Assembly: GCA_963170055.1 (NCBI GenBank)
Contig: CAUJGJ010000441.1
Span: forward strand, 2,501-50,000
Origin: Halisarca cf. caerulea
Lineage: Eukaryota; Porifera; Demospongiae; Chondrillida; Halisarcidae
Direction of reading: 5' to 3'
Length of the DNA stretch: 47,500 nucleotides
Below are positions 1 through 12,060 of this stretch, piece after piece. How positions within the stretch are numbered: the first letter of the stretch is position 1; the number at the start of each line of letters is the position of its first letter. Position numbers and translations under genes: made by a program. The notes under the pieces were generated by a model that was not told the origin of the DNA, did no database searches, and worked only from the letters and a program-made list of their open reading frames with translations.

Positions 1-1008
<1,008 letters not shown>

Positions 1009-1132
1009 ATGATGATTCTATTATGTTGAAATGTTATTCCATTACAAGATGTTGTGTTTACTTAATCACAATGGTAATTCATTTCTTGTGTGCATGTGAT
1101 CCTATCAAGTACAGTGGAACCAGTGCAATATA

Positions 1133-2489
1133 CAGTGTAACTTCTCAAAACCGAACCCTCCACAATCCGAAATTCTCCCCAAACCGACCCTTCTTTGTGG
1201 ACCCCAAAAAAATCCCTATAAAAAGACCAAAGGTAAAACCTCCGTAGTCCGAAACCTCTGTATACTGAAAAGCGAACGATTGGGGTTGTCCCAAAACCAA
1301 GTTCAATACTGAATTCAACTTCCGAAAACCGAATGTTGCTTTTCACATGTAACTAAAGAATATGGCAGAAAAGCCAGTTGCTAAGAGAGCTCGAGTTGAG
1401 TTGACCCTTGTACAAAAGATTGAGCTGATTAAGCAAGCCGAAATAACGCCCAAACCATCATTGAAGAGTCTCAGTGAAAGATTCGGGATTGGAAAGACCA
1501 CTGTGTGCGATATTTTAAAGTGTCGGAATGTCTACAAAGAGGAGTACGAACGTAACGGGTCTGGCACAAAGTGCCGAATTGTCAACTCTACTAAGTATGG
1601 CCATCTGAATGAGCTTCTTTGGAAGTGGTTTTGTCAAGCACGTAGCAAGAATATCCCAATTTCTGGTCCCATTGTGCAAGAAAAGGCAGCGAAATTTGCA
1701 GAAGAGCTACAACTGGACGTGTTTAAAGGCTCAAATGGTTGGCTCGACAAATGGAAGGCCCACTATAACATAAAAAGCTTCAAGGTTAGTGGGGAAAGTG
1801 CTTCAGTGGATGAGGAAGTAGTTGGAGATTATCGGGAAAGGTTGCCAACTATCATTGGAGAATATAATAGCATGAACATATTCAATTGTGATGAAACAGG
1901 CCTATATTTTCGAGCTTTGCCTGACAAAACTAGATCTAGCTCGTGAGCTGCACTTAGAATTGGATGAACATGCTGATGACAGCGTTCCAACAGAAGATGA
2001 TTCTGAAGATTAGGAACGTGGTCTTCTTGATCAGTTAAAGGCCAACAATGAAGCAGAAGAAGTAGATGAAGATGAAGAGCCAGAAGTGGAACCTGTTTGC
2101 AATATGAGCTATGAAGATGTTTTCCAGGCAGTGCAGAAGTTAAAGATGTTTGCTCTAATGAAGGACAGCCAGTATATGACACACGTAAGAGCACTCGAGA
2201 GTCTCACAGAGATGAAGATTGCCCAGCTTAGATGTCAGAAAAAGCAGATCACTCTTGATTCTTTCATGTCAATAACATCCTAAAGTGTAATTTAGTTTTA
2301 TTGATTTCTTCAACTCAGTCTGACAGTTTTTCATTATAACAGTATACTGACTGAATGTATACTGTACTTCATGGGTATAATACTGGCATTATTATTGATA
2401 TTCTTTGAAAACCTCTGGATTCTGAACACCTCTCTAATCCGAACGATTTGGCCTGTCCAGAGGGGGTTCGGTTTAGAGAGGTTCCACTG
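1133..2489 (+). mobile_element. Second Tigger/pogo-like element, internally deleted
   Basis: Terminal inverted repeats are CAGTGTAACTTCTC on the left and, reading inward from the right, CAGTGGAACCTCTC. Both continue into AAACCGAACC-like sequence. TA is duplicated at 1131-1132 and 2490-2491. The paralogous locus near 41691-41712 holds the uninterrupted target with a single TA, which fixes the insertion point to the base. The element is 1357 bp, shorter than an autonomous Tigger, because most of the catalytic domain is missing. Confidence 0.93.
1362..2283 (+). pseudogene. Tigger/pogo transposase, catalytic core deleted
   Basis: The first reading frame (1362-1946, 194 residues, good ATG) starts with a basic segment and a Psq-type helix-turn-helix (about residues 10-50, containing FGIGKTTVCDILK). 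A CENP-B-type second DNA-binding region follows (about 70-140, with KWFCQARSKNIPISGP and NGWLDKWK). The frame reaches the first catalytic aspartate in FNCDETGLYFRALPDKT and then runs abruptly into the C-terminal tail. The tail (about 1940-2283) has one in-frame TAG, an acidic stretch and a closing segment ending DSFMSITS. The second and third catalytic acidic residues are missing, so the product cannot transpose DNA, although the DNA-binding half could fold. This is an inactive deletion derivative of the IS630-Tc1-mariner pogo group. Confidence 0.9.
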
Positions 2490-2686
2490 TATAGTTAAAA
2501 TTACCCTATATCGGGACTACCTTATACTGTACTTAAGGTTAAGGTGGTCTCAGTTGACAGGTTGCTAATGTGGTTCAGGGACCAGCCTAAAGTGGTCTCT
2601 GTTGACAGTGTGTCGCAATAGAGTGGATCAACAATGTCACTTTGACAACTGCAATTGTTAACACTTAAGCACAGCTCCGTACGCAA

Positions 2687-3396
2687 CAGTTTGACAAGGT
2701 ATGCAATTAGATTATTGCGCCTCATATAGTTTATCACGGTTTGGCCATGTGACCACAGCTTAAACACAACTATTATACGTCATTATAGGCTGAAACACGC
2801 GAGTATTTGCCTCTGTGGAGATGTGATATCATGTGACAAAGGCCTAAAGAAGCACTCCAGTCCACAAGGATTTTATGGCGAAAAAGGCGCCGGTCTAGAT
2901 CGCCACGTAGCTACTTAAAACTTTGTCAGATTATCTCTGAAGGACTGAACTTCAAATTCTGATTTGGCGAAGATTGTCGGTCCATCCCTTCAGTTTATGC
3001 GCAGCCACTTGTTGCTATAGCCGTTCTTTTTGATCAGAAATCCGTGGGCATAACAGCCGTGGAATGGAGCAGCGTTTTCCCCAAATCAGAAAAGTAAGAT
3101 TTGGACATGTTCTGTCTTCTGAATTGACTTGCGCATTTAAATTCAGGTGTCTAGACCCACGCCTTTTGCATTTTTTCCTTATTTTGGTATGGTTGAAAAT
3201 CGACCATGTACAACACGTACGATATGTTTTTGGCTCTTTAAATTACTTATGCAAAAACTACGAATGTTCGAAATACTATCTAGATGCTTTCTTGAGTCTT
3301 TCCACCTTCAGGAAGAGAAAATAAGGCAATTTATACAAGCCATTCGAAAGCGGCAGCCATTTTGTTTTTTGGCAAAAGGTGCCATACATACCTGCG
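2687..3396 (-). mobile_element. MITE family A, subfamily 1, left end lost
   Basis: Matches the complete element at 39928-40690 in reverse complement over almost its whole length. The right terminus is GCCATACATACCTGCG ending at 3396. About 55 bases of the other terminus are missing. The same deletion appears to have removed the left end of the adjoining family C element and some Tigger sequence, because copy 2 of the duplication retains both. The central inner repeat has CTGATTTGGcGAAGA near 2960 and TTTTCCCCAAATCAG near 3080-3094. There is no coding sequence; short reading frames here are chance. Confidence 0.85.
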
Positions 3397-3602
3397 AACA
3401 GAAGATAAACGTTGTAATACGTCATCAGTAGCGGTCGCTTACAGTGGTTTAGCAATAGCAAAATCTTTGGAATCTTATCAACTTTGAAAAGGCAAAAAGC
3501 CGTTTTGTGCTTTAATAAGTTTTGTTTAGGTATTTGTAAAAGCACATCAATGCTTAGTCGCAATGTTCAAGCTACACTGGTACCGTCAAAAAGGGCCAGG
3601 TA

Positions 3603-4493
3603 CGCAGGTATGTTATGTCCGATTTTAGACATAAAACAAAATGGCGGACGTTATCAAAGCACGAAGTTTATTGCCTTGTTTTCTGCTGAAATGTGAAATA
3701 CAGCTCCAGATATTGCTTGTACCAACATATGAACATATATATATTGTCACTGAATGATTTCGAGGCCTATTTAATTCTCAATAGTTTGTCTCTGTCCACA
3801 TTATTCAGACCAACGTGAAAACACAAAGATTGCAAATTCCGGTCGGAGAAATTTCGGGTTTTGCGTACAAAAGTAGGCTCAAAAGGTAGAACAAAGTATG
3901 AACTTTCTAAATCGAAAAATGAATTTTGATGCTCCGTTCCACAGCTGTTATGTCCAAGGTTATACACAAGAAACACACCTCTATGGGCACAAAACGCTGG
4001 ACATAAAATGAATGGATCAACGTACGAAGATTCATTTTTCGATTCTGGGGGTTTGGTCCTTTTCGATTCTGGGGGTTTGGTCCTTTAACAATCTGTGAAG
4101 GTTTAAATACTAAAATCCAAAATTTTTCCGACCGGAATTTCGATTGAAATATTCTTGTGGAGTCATCTTCCTTCTTCGTCGAATATCACATGCAGTCACA
4201 TGGTTTGATTACGTCATACAAAACCAGCCTTTGCGTATCTACCAGCAGATAAGTTGCCGAGTTGGTTCTTTCGACGAACGAAATTGTCTCTGAAGTAGAT
4301 AAACGAAATTAGCAATGAAAGAGGCCTTTGGAAAGGTTATCGTCTGATTTAACTTTTGTTTCTAGGCATTTAGTCGGCGATTTCATGTGACCCTTGCGTG
4401 AAATTCCTTCTAATGTAAACAAAGTAATTGATATGTAAACAATCGTGTTGTATGTAAACAATCCTCCCTGTTTTCGGACATAACATACCTGCG
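3603..4493 (+). mobile_element. MITE family A, subfamily 2, with TA target duplication
   Basis: 891 bp with ends CGCAGGTATGTTATGTCCGA and, inverted, CGCAGGTATGTTATGTCCGA. TA is duplicated at 3601-3602 and 4494-4495. The homologous family C copy near 12990 is uninterrupted at this site. The left end forms a hairpin, TTATGTC facing GACATAA. The centre has inner arms AATCGAAAAATGAAT (3910-3924) and its reverse complement (4030-4044), flanking another TTATGTCC/GGACATAA pair. A 24-base unit is tandemly repeated at about 4037-4084. A close relative lies at 21419-22311. Confidence 0.92.
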
Positions 4494-4667
4494 TACCGCC
4501 AATATCTACTTTCCCACCTCGAATGATCATTGCAGAATGCCGAATCAATGCCGTGACAGGTAACTGCACTATACTATCCAGGATATCCTAGATCACGAAT
4601 GAAACACTAGATAAAATGGGCAAAATGTTAGCAGGCTCAGTCTACTTTCTGCCTATGTACTAATCGA

Positions 4668-5754
4668 TTGATTTCGCACGCAAGCCAGTGCCACTGTCTC
4701 TGAGTCTTAGTCGTCAAGTATGCCACTTTCGCTGCAGATATGGCTATATATCGATGACCGGAATATAGGTATAAGAACTCACCAATACTTGTTGAAACCA
4801 TTTAATGAAAAATAGAACTTTCCGCACAACAAATTGCCGACCAGACTCAATTGTCGATAACATTGTAGGGCGCTTATTTCCAATGTGCCATACGGAATTT
4901 AATGCTCAATATTGATGACGCGCACCTTACGTCATTCTAAAATGGCGGATTAGAACCGTCCTGCAAATATATCGTGTTTTGGGGACGTGTAACCGGGACT
5001 TTTTCTGAACAACAAAAGAATCCAACGATTTAAAATACTTTTGTCTACTTGTTTTCGCTGAGCGGGGATTATATAAGCAGGTTAGCCCATGATATTACCA
5101 TTTTAATTGTCATTTTTAGCCATTTTTACCCGCTAAAAGTACATTTTTCATTATAACTGTTTCAGTTGGAGTTATATGTTCTCCACTCAGCATCCATATC
5201 TTAAATGAAATTGATTTCGCACGCAAGCCAGTGCCACTGCCTCTGAGTCTTAGTCATCAAGTATGCCACTTTCGGCGCAGATATGACTATCAATGACAAG
5301 AATATATGCATAAGAACTCACCGATACTTGTTGGAACCATTTAATGAAAAATCGAACTTTCTGCACAACAAATTGCCGACCAGATCGATTGTTCACGTAG
5401 TCAATAACATATTGAGGCTTATTTCCAATGTACCATACGATTTTTAATGCTCAGTACTGATGACGCGCATCTTACGTCATCCTAAAATGGCGGATTAGAA
5501 CCGTCCTGCAAATATATCGTGTTTTGGGGACGTGTACCTGAAACTTTTTCAGAACAACGAAAGAATCAAACGATTCAAAATACTTTTGTCTACTTGTTTC
5601 ACTGAGCGGGGATTATATAAGCAGGTTAGCCCAAGGTATTACCATTTTAATTTTAATTTTTAGCCATTTTCACCCACTAAAAGCACATTTTTCGTTATAA
5701 CTATATCAGTTGGAGTTATATGTTCTCCGCTCAGCATCCATATCTTGAATCAAA
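4668..5754 (+). repeat. Tandem duplication of about 543 bp inside a family C MITE
   Basis: Unit 1 is 4668-5210 and unit 2 is 5211-5754. Both begin TTGATTTCGCACGCAAGCCA and end in CATCCATATCTT plus a few bases. They differ at scattered positions, so the duplication is not recent. The single-unit state is seen at 13195-13731 in the complete family C copy. Confidence 0.92.
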
Positions 5755-6211
5755 TTTACTCTTTCGTCTCATGACAGTTTCATCTCTTTTTGGGAGACCG
5801 TCTACACATCCCCAAATTGATAATTTTATAGAAAAAGTGTACCTTTCTTAAAATCACTTTTATACTTCTGCGTATGACACATGGATCTGTTTTGTACTTT
5901 ATTGTTTCGATAAATGACATTAACATACTAAACAGTTGTAAAAATCGATGTATATTGTTGTTGGAGCTGTAAAATTCGATGTATATATTACCATTTCGAG
6001 CAGCGGCCATTTTCTTCCCCAGTCGAAAAGCCCTATAATGAGCCTATGCAATATTTTGGTCTTTATAGACAGGTGGTCCTTGTGTAAAGGTTTAGAAAAA
6101 TTCACCATGTTAGCTTTACATATTTCCATAATATAATTATAATATCGCATAAACATAATGCATACATACGGAGAAAATCAAACAGAGTTACAAGTGCAAG
6201 TGTTGAAAACT

Positions 6212-6660
6212 TCAAAGCAAGACTGTTAAGATCTGACTAACATCAGCTGCCTGCCTGTTTACGAAAAGACTCCAGCCACCCATTAGATGCCTTAAATGTT
6301 TCGCTATCCTACCGTTCTGCGAATATCCTAGATTTTTCCTGGAATACCGGCCCAGTAACGGGCATATTCTTCGACCTGGCAATCCTAAACCACTCGTAAA
6401 TAAGTGAATTGATTTCCTCATTACCCGTTTTCCTCAAATTTCTCTTTTTCTCGGGAGGAGCACCGTCTTCGTAGTCTTTCCTTAGTGCTTCTTTATTCTT
6501 CAAAATATCCTGGATCTGTGTCTTTCCCACTTTGAACTCCTCAGATATCGTCCTTGCTGACAGACCTCTGTCAGAAGCTTAAAGTACATTTATCCTGTCA
6601 AATAAACAAAGGGTCTTCCGTGGCCTTTTCGTTGATGACAATCGCTGCCACTAACTCCAA
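6212..6660 (-). pseudogene. Tigger/pogo transposase, DNA-binding region only (copy 1)
   Basis: Reading leftward from about 6660, the translation gives a Psq/CENP-B-type helix-turn-helix (ARTISEEFKVGKTQIQDILK). A second DNA-binding region follows, with IYEWFRIARSKNMPVTGP and, after a frame change, FKASNGWLESFRK near 6240. This is the usual N-terminal order of Tigger transposases. In-frame stops and a frameshift break it, and no catalytic DDE sequence follows before the family C junction at 6048. The equivalent piece in copy 2 is at 45617-45960. It is probably non-functional and belongs to the 1112-6893 element. Confidence 0.85.
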
Positions 6661-7284
6661 GCCTTATTCTCAGACTCGCAGGATTTATAATGGATTATAT
6701 GGTTGTTATATGCGGTATACATTATGTATACTGACAGTACAATGGGACAAGTACACACTGTCGCTGGTCGCATTCGACAGGTGGTCGCTGTACACGAGTA
6801 TTATCAATGCAAAAACGTTTGGGACAAGCACAACATGGTCATTTAAGACAAGTGGCTGCTGTATAGAGGTGGTCACTAATACAGGTTTCACTGTATACAG
6901 TAACTCAGTACATGGTATACAGTCTATTAGTAACAACAGACATTACAAGTGATACTATATTAAGCACAACTGCTACATTCTAACTACTACTTTAACAGCT
7001 TAATACCACAGACAGGTGGTCTTCCTTACACCAGAGAAAACGAAAACAAAACGTGGATCCCAACCAAATAAGAAAGTAGCCATCAGAAATTTTTGCCAAG
7101 GGTCAATGTGGATATTATAATAATGATACCCGTTAACATTGTGAAGAAGACAGGTCCATTTTTTTATCTAGTCAAAGTGGCCGATTAGGAACAGTTGTGC
7201 AGACATCATGTAGATCATACTCACATCCGTTATTCATCTGCTACAACCAAGAGTTCACCTAACTCCTCCTTGTCAGACACTACA

Positions 7285-7807
7285 GATTACCTCGTCTACT
7301 TGTGTACCAGTAGAAATTATATCATATTAGCAGCTGTGAGCACTCATCACTGACCTACTAAGAGGGGAGGAGATGTTCTAACCATGTACAAATACAGGAT
7401 AACACTATAGTTACTTTATGTGGTGATTGTTATGTGCATGGCATTTTGCTTGCATCACGTGATTGACTTTGTAGTGTGACATGTGTGGATTGCTCCATTG
7501 TCATGATTCTTGAGTAAGAATAAGTTACATTTAGTGTGCTTGGCTAAGCCTGCTGTGGATATTTCATTCTCCTGACTAAGAACTGAGTTCTTTTATTCTC
7601 CGTCCTAGGATCCTATTAATCCATCCTATATTTCCTGTAGTATAATATCTTGCCCTGTCCCATGTTATCTGGAATATCTACTGTTAGGTATATGATGCTC
7701 TATTTCACCAAGGCATTTGGATATAATATTATGCATAATTTCAATGTAGAATGTATCTGAGTAATTCGGTATGCTTATGTAAGTGAATTGCTTTGTCATC
7801 CATGCAG
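7285..7807 (+). other. No gene recognised; probable intron or 5' flank of SRCR exon
   Basis: AT-rich sequence with no coding similarity seen. It ends in the splice acceptor CATCCATGCAG at 7797-7807, directly before the SRCR exon. Whether an upstream exon lies outside the window cannot be told. Confidence 0.6.
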
Positions 7808-8134
7808 GTAGCAGCAACACAATACGCTTAGTAGAAGGCAGTGTACCCAATGAAGGTTGTGTTGAGGTGCTCCATAATGGGAGGTGGCTGGGAGTTTCTA
7901 CTAATACTTGGGATATAAATGATGCTGATGTTGCCTGCAGACAGTTGGGATATGCACATGCCATCAATGCTGCCAAAAAACAATGCTATATATACGGTGA
8001 TATATGTTGGGAAACTTTGTTTCATTGCACTGGGAGCGAGAATTCTCTGGAGGAATGTTCTAACTCCCCATTCCCAACAAGCAAATGGTGCTATTCAAGC
8101 GAGGCATATAGTGCTGTTGTCTGTTCTGAAAATG
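7808..8134 (+). CDS. SRCR domain exon 1 (host gene)
   Basis: A 327-base exon is bounded by CAG acceptor (ends 7807) and GTGAGT donor (starts 8135). It is in phase 1 at both ends, the usual arrangement for scavenger receptor cysteine-rich domains. The translation of 109 residues spans a whole domain: an early GCVEVLHNGRWLGVS strand, the hallmark VACRQLGYA, then HCTGSENSLEEC and a terminal VVCSENG. About eight cysteines are present, fitting disulfide pairing in an extracellular domain. SRCR domains act in ligand binding and innate recognition; the ligand here is unknown. No signal peptide or membrane segment is visible because neighbouring exons are missing or outside. It probably joins the exon at 31772, though skipped small exons cannot be excluded. 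Confidence 0.9.
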
Positions 8135-8699
8135 GTGAGTACTAACTATATTAAATAGAATTATTATAGTACATCACAAACTTCGTTCTCTTCCACCCAC
8201 TGCGAAGTACTTTGTGTTAATTTGTATATACTTGCATGGTTGTGTAAAGTAGTCAACCTGGAATAAAAATGTAGGAACAGCTATATATAGTGAGGGTGTT
8301 AGACCGCTGGTAACTATAGTATGGGAGGATTATGTACCGCTCTTTATTCTTCCATACTTATGCAGGTTTTGTGGTATTGTTTCATACCTTTATTCTTGTT
8401 AATGGTTCTAATTCAGTTTATTTTGTATAATATTATTGTTTGCTTTATATAATAATAATCTGTTATCACAGTAATTCAATTCGGCTTTGCAAACATGTTT
8501 ATGTTCATGTGACTCTGTAGTAGTGTGTACATAAGATACGTAGACTGCGAGTATGAAAGGGGTGGTGCTCCTCATCGAACGCGTTTTAAGAAAAAAATGA
8601 TGGAACACATTGTCAGAACAATACCAGGTTACTTTAAGCATATAAATAATAGCTATTACTATGTTTCTTATAAATACACAAAATGAATACTAGCATAAA
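8135..8699 (+). other. Intron sequence, nothing recognised
   Basis: Follows the SRCR donor site. AT-rich, without coding similarity or a repeat shared elsewhere in the window that I could see. It leads into the LINE at about 8700. Confidence 0.5.
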
Positions 8700-8740
8700 A
8701 ATCCATGCAAATGGTCATTCCTTGACATTGTGACAAGCAA

Positions 8741-10560
8741 ATGGCGGTCAAAATGGCGGAAGGTGGCAAGCAAGTCAACTCCAGGAAGGACAAAGGTCAG
8801 AAAAAACGCAAGACAAAACATCCTATTGAATGTCCAATCTGTGAGGAAATCAATAAAGAAAGGTCTGGTAAGACATGTGGAGATGACACTATTTACTGTG
8901 AAGGAAAGTGTGATGCTTGGCTTCACCACCGATGACATTGTGCTGGCCTTTCCAAATCTAGCTTTAAAACTTTCATGAAAACAGATGAACCCTTTCCTTT
9001 TCCTAACTGTAGTCTAGCCAGCACTGTCCTAGAACTGCACGAAGTCAAAGTGTCCCTCGAGATGCTAAAGAAAGAACTAGCGCAGCTCAAACCTCCTGTA
9101 AAAGAAAGTACCCAACCCCATGAATCAAACACACCATGTCCCAAACGCACTCCGCAGGCAACCCCTGCATCAACCAGTCTGCCAGAGTATAGGCCAGAGC
9201 CACACATACAGAACGTGAGAAAAACCAAAAAGTTTAACATAGTCATCTACGGTGTCCAAGAATGCGCACAATGAACAAACCACCACGGCACATGGCGAAA
9301 AACATATTCAATACCTCCAGAATTCTAAATTCATTCTCCTCTGACTTATCTGACCAATCAATCTGTGACTGCACTGGCTTGGGCATATTCAACAAAGAAG
9401 ATAAACCTCGCCCTATTCTAGTCAACCTCATGAGAGCCTCTGATATAACGTCCGTTCTATCCAATGGCACAGGGTGTTTATAACCGCCTGTTGCTCTGTT
9501 CCGATTGTGGGCGGTGCTTGTTTTCAATGTCATCAATAAGTGGCTGTTTTCAATACGTCATTTAGTGTATTCAGTTGACGTACGGAATTTCACGTATCAA
9601 CAGAATGGGGGAGGAAGGTGCCTTTTGTGACGCTATGCCTACGTATCCGTGATACGTCATGAAATTGCAGTTTTGTTGAGGGCGAAGATAAAGTCGCTTG
9701 GTCAGACCTCTAGATGCCCTTGAATCTCACCAAATCCAACTTCAATGGAATCTTAAGATGTTTCGGTTTGTGAAAATTGTTTCGGGCATAGTGCTACAAT
9801 CAAGCAGTTTCTCGCTATTAGACCATTTATACTAACTTTTGGCTGTTTGAAAGGTGAAAAACCAGGTTTTTCGGTCATAACTTTCTTACAGAAGATTATA
9901 ACCTATAGCCTGGAATGATTTTCGGATAGCTCACTACTTGTTCTGTCTTTTTGTGTTGTTTCATGTGAATTGAGAGGGATTTAAAGGTGTGACCGAGGCG
10001 AAGTTTGTCTGAAACTGTTATGTAATTCCAACTCGCTATGTTCCTTCAGACAATAGAAAACAATCGCTAGTTAAGTACCAACATGTGCGGAATATAGGCA
10101 ATGTTCGTCCAGTAAGAAGAACTGGGTGAAAATCTTGTCAACTAAGTAGAAAAGATCGATAATTCGTGCTGCTATTTCAAGACGGCCATTTTGTCATTTT
10201 ATTCCTAGATGGTTATAAATACCCTGTGAGATCAAAACTATTTGAGAATGCCCAACATCGTTATCAAAGCCTTCATGACTAGGCCTGAGCCAATTATTCA
10301 CCAAGCATCACCTATTATTTTATTCAATTATTCCTCCAAACTCCACCTATTCTTCTTGAATACACAGTGTCATGACCCCTTGCAAACAAGCAATTGAATC
10401 CATCCTCCTATATACGTGAATGTAGATCATTAATCTTCAATGGTACGGATAGGAAATCTATTAGAATCAAAGGCAAATGCATTCTCGTTAACAATCAGCC
10501 CAATGGTAGAATGATGGACAACATATTCCAACTTCATCTCGGATGAGGATTAGGCCAACT
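8741..10560 (+). pseudogene. LINE ORF1 (PHD-like zinc finger, coiled coil), broken
   Basis: Starts at ATG 8741. A Cys-rich finger follows: CPICEEIN, CGDDTIYCEGKCDAWLHH, then HCAGL after an in-frame TGA at 8933-8935, and finally PNCSL. Next are a Leu/Lys-rich helical stretch (LHEVKVSLEMLKKELAQLK) and FNIVIYGVQEC near 9235. A frameshift near 9270 moves the frame to LSDQSICDCTGLGIFN and PRPILVNLMRASDITSVLSN, where a MITE interrupts at 9468. After it the frame resumes and reaches LIFNGTDRKSIRIKGK near 10435-10480. This combination matches ORF1 proteins of CR1-like elements, which bind element RNA and assist target-primed reverse transcription. It is not intact. Confidence 0.85.
9468..10228 (+). 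mobile_element. MITE family D, copy 1, inside LINE ORF1
   Basis: 761 bp with ends CACAGGGTGTTTATAACC and, inverted from the right, CACAGGGTATTTATAACC. The flanking dinucleotides are GG and AG, so the target duplication is not clear in this copy. It shares its whole length with 33902-34666. Contains an internal inverted pair near 9587-9660 (CACGTATCA and TGATACGT). Non-coding. Confidence 0.9.
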
Positions 10561-10693
10561 CAAACCCATACTGCCTGCCTGCATCACCTAGTCCACATCA
10601 ACCAGACTACTAGTAACCAGCTGCAGGAAGCTAGACACCCTAACCAATGCCAGCCAACTGCAACCTCAAATCAATGACTACAGCGCCTTGCCA

Positions 10694-12060
10694 TGCAAGT
10701 TGGCATCTGGAATACCCGAGTATAAATAATAAACTTGCATTCCTTCAATCAATAGTCTACAGCAAATAACTCAATATTCTATGCCTTACTGAAACCTGGT
10801 TATCAGATCGTACTTACGACAACGAAGTATTACTGAATGGCTACATAATTTACAGACGAGATTGTGAATCTACAGGCGGTGGGGTCCTACTGGCTATAGC
10901 TGACCGCATCCTCCCTCATCTAATCTACCGATCAACCAGTAGTGAACTCCTAGTTATAGAAATCCATCTTGACCAATCAAAACTCATCCTGTGCTGTGCA
11001 TACATCCCCCCCCTCAACCAGTACTCACACCTTGATGAACTTAAACATACCTTATGTCAACTACCTCCAGAAGCAGAGCTAATTTCTCCTTGGAGACTTA
11101 AATATTCCCGACATAAACTGGTATACCCTTACTGCTAGCTCAACATCAAGTGCTATGTTCTGTGAACTAACTCTATCTTTATACCTAGTGCAGCTAATCA
11201 CGCATGTGAGACATGTCCAGATTTGTTATTATAGAGCTTCCCAGTTTGCATAGTGATATAATGTTATTTTGCGGCGCCTTTAAGTTATTAGTCACGCATT
11301 TATCTCGTGATTCAGGCTGATATTCGGGCGTATACGAATACCGAATCCGCGTTTAGTGACGTTTTCGTACGTCACGTTAACTCTGTCACATGCTGGCCTG
11401 TGACCTAACTGGATGTCCTTTGAAATTCTGGTTTTCGGCTGAGCGCAACGTGAAGGAACAAGCTGGAGACGGTTTATGGGTGGCAACTTGGAGCCATTTG
11501 TACTATACAACTTTTCCATGCGGAGGCAAAAGTACCTGTACTCCTGTCACAAGTTACAACAGCTTGAATTTTGCTGTTTGAGGGTCATTTTTACAGATCT
11601 CGGCTTTGGAGCGGAATTGTCAATGCCTCCGCATGGAAAAGTTAGTAAATGTTTCGTTATAGCGATTTATGTGTTTAAATAATCTTAGAAGCATTCCACC
11701 ATCTTGTGCCCAAAGCGTTTAACTTTTTAGTAGGGGTTAGGAAAACCACATGAGCTTCTTCGCGAATTAACCAGATCTTTTAAAATGGTAATTCTCGAAA
11801 CATTTATGCCTCTACCTACATTTTAAGCCGTCATTTGATGCTTTGAAGCTTCTAAAAGTTCAGAACTAAGGCTGTAAAAAAGACCGAAATTTTCACACCT
11901 CCGAATTAGCGTGGACATGTCCCACATGTGCAACGAAGCCACCCACATCCATGGCAACTGCCTAGACCTGGTTCTATGAAGTAACCCAGACAATTTACTC
12001 CATCTGAAAGTTGACCCCATCACATGTGCCACAAAATCAGATCACTACTGTATTACTTGC
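10694..12060 (+). pseudogene. LINE ORF2 endonuclease domain, split by a MITE
   Basis: The AP-endonuclease-like region is readable across frames. LTETWLSD near 10790 is followed by GGGVLLAIADRILPHL, a LILCCAYIPP strand at about 10980, and GDLNIPDINWY near 11090-11125. The frame then reaches LVQLI and is interrupted by the MITE at 11201-11930. Joining across it gives LVQLINEATHIHGNCLDLVL, the expected next motif, and then SDHYCITC near 12035. Several frameshifts and stops are present, including one at the nicking-domain GDLN step. In active LINEs this domain nicks the target DNA. Confidence 0.85.
11201..11930 (+). mobile_element. MITE family E, copy 1, inside LINE endonuclease
   Basis: 730 bp with ends CGCATGTGAGACATGTCC and, inverted, CACATGTGGGACATGTCC. 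The target duplication is CA (11199-11200 and 11931-11932), and excision with one CA restores the LINE frame. An inner perfect inverted repeat, CTTTTCCATGCGGAGGCA, begins near 11512; its complement TGCCTCCGCATGGAAAAG ends near 11641. A second copy is at 32968-33690. Non-coding. Confidence 0.93.

Larger units (their letters stand above)
3397..6048 (+). mobile_element. MITE family C, copy 1, left end lost, with nested MITE and internal duplication
   Basis: Collinear with the complete copy at 12694-14021. The right terminus reads CTATAATGAGCCTATG and is followed by CA at 6049-6050. The matching left junction survives in copy 2 of the duplication at 41971-41973, where CA precedes the element, so the target duplication was CA. 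Two later events enlarge it: a family A MITE inserted at 3603-4493, and a tandem duplication of a 543-bp stretch at 4668-5754. No credible coding sequence. Confidence 0.85.
1112..6893 (-). mobile_element. Tigger/pogo-like DNA transposon, copy 1, with nested insertions
   Basis: The left end is TA followed by CAGTGGAACC at 1112. The right end is GGTTTCACTG at 6884-6893 followed by TA, giving terminal inverted repeats CAGTGRAACC and a TA target duplication (1110-1111 and 6894-6895). The only recognisable coding part is a CENP-B/Psq-type DNA-binding region on the minus strand near the right end (6212-6660). The DDE core is absent. Most of the interval consists of later insertions: a second Tigger (1133-2489), MITEs at 2687-3396 and 3603-4493, and a longer MITE ending at 6048. 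The partner copy is at 41681-46218. Confidence 0.75.
1007..7284 (+). repeat. Segmental duplication, copy 1 (partner 41576-47500)
   Basis: Unique-looking flank, a Tigger-like element and further flank occur in the same order and orientation here and at 41576-47500. Direct matches are 1007-1130 with 41576-41700, 2492-2680 with 41702-41900, 6292-6898 with 45614-46223, and 6899-7284 with 46224-47500 once a MITE in copy 2 is removed. The matching flanks lie outside the Tigger ends, so this is more than two copies of one transposon. It could still be two copies of a larger, unrecognised mobile element. Each copy later received different insertions. Confidence 0.85.

Noticed and set aside
2687..5754. 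Numerous 60-95 residue frames in MITE sequence
   Set aside because: They are not conserved between MITE copies, overlap hairpins and have no recognisable domain.
9466..10230. A clear dinucleotide target duplication for family D copy 1
   Set aside because: Flanking bases are GG and AG; only copy 2 shows a matching CA.
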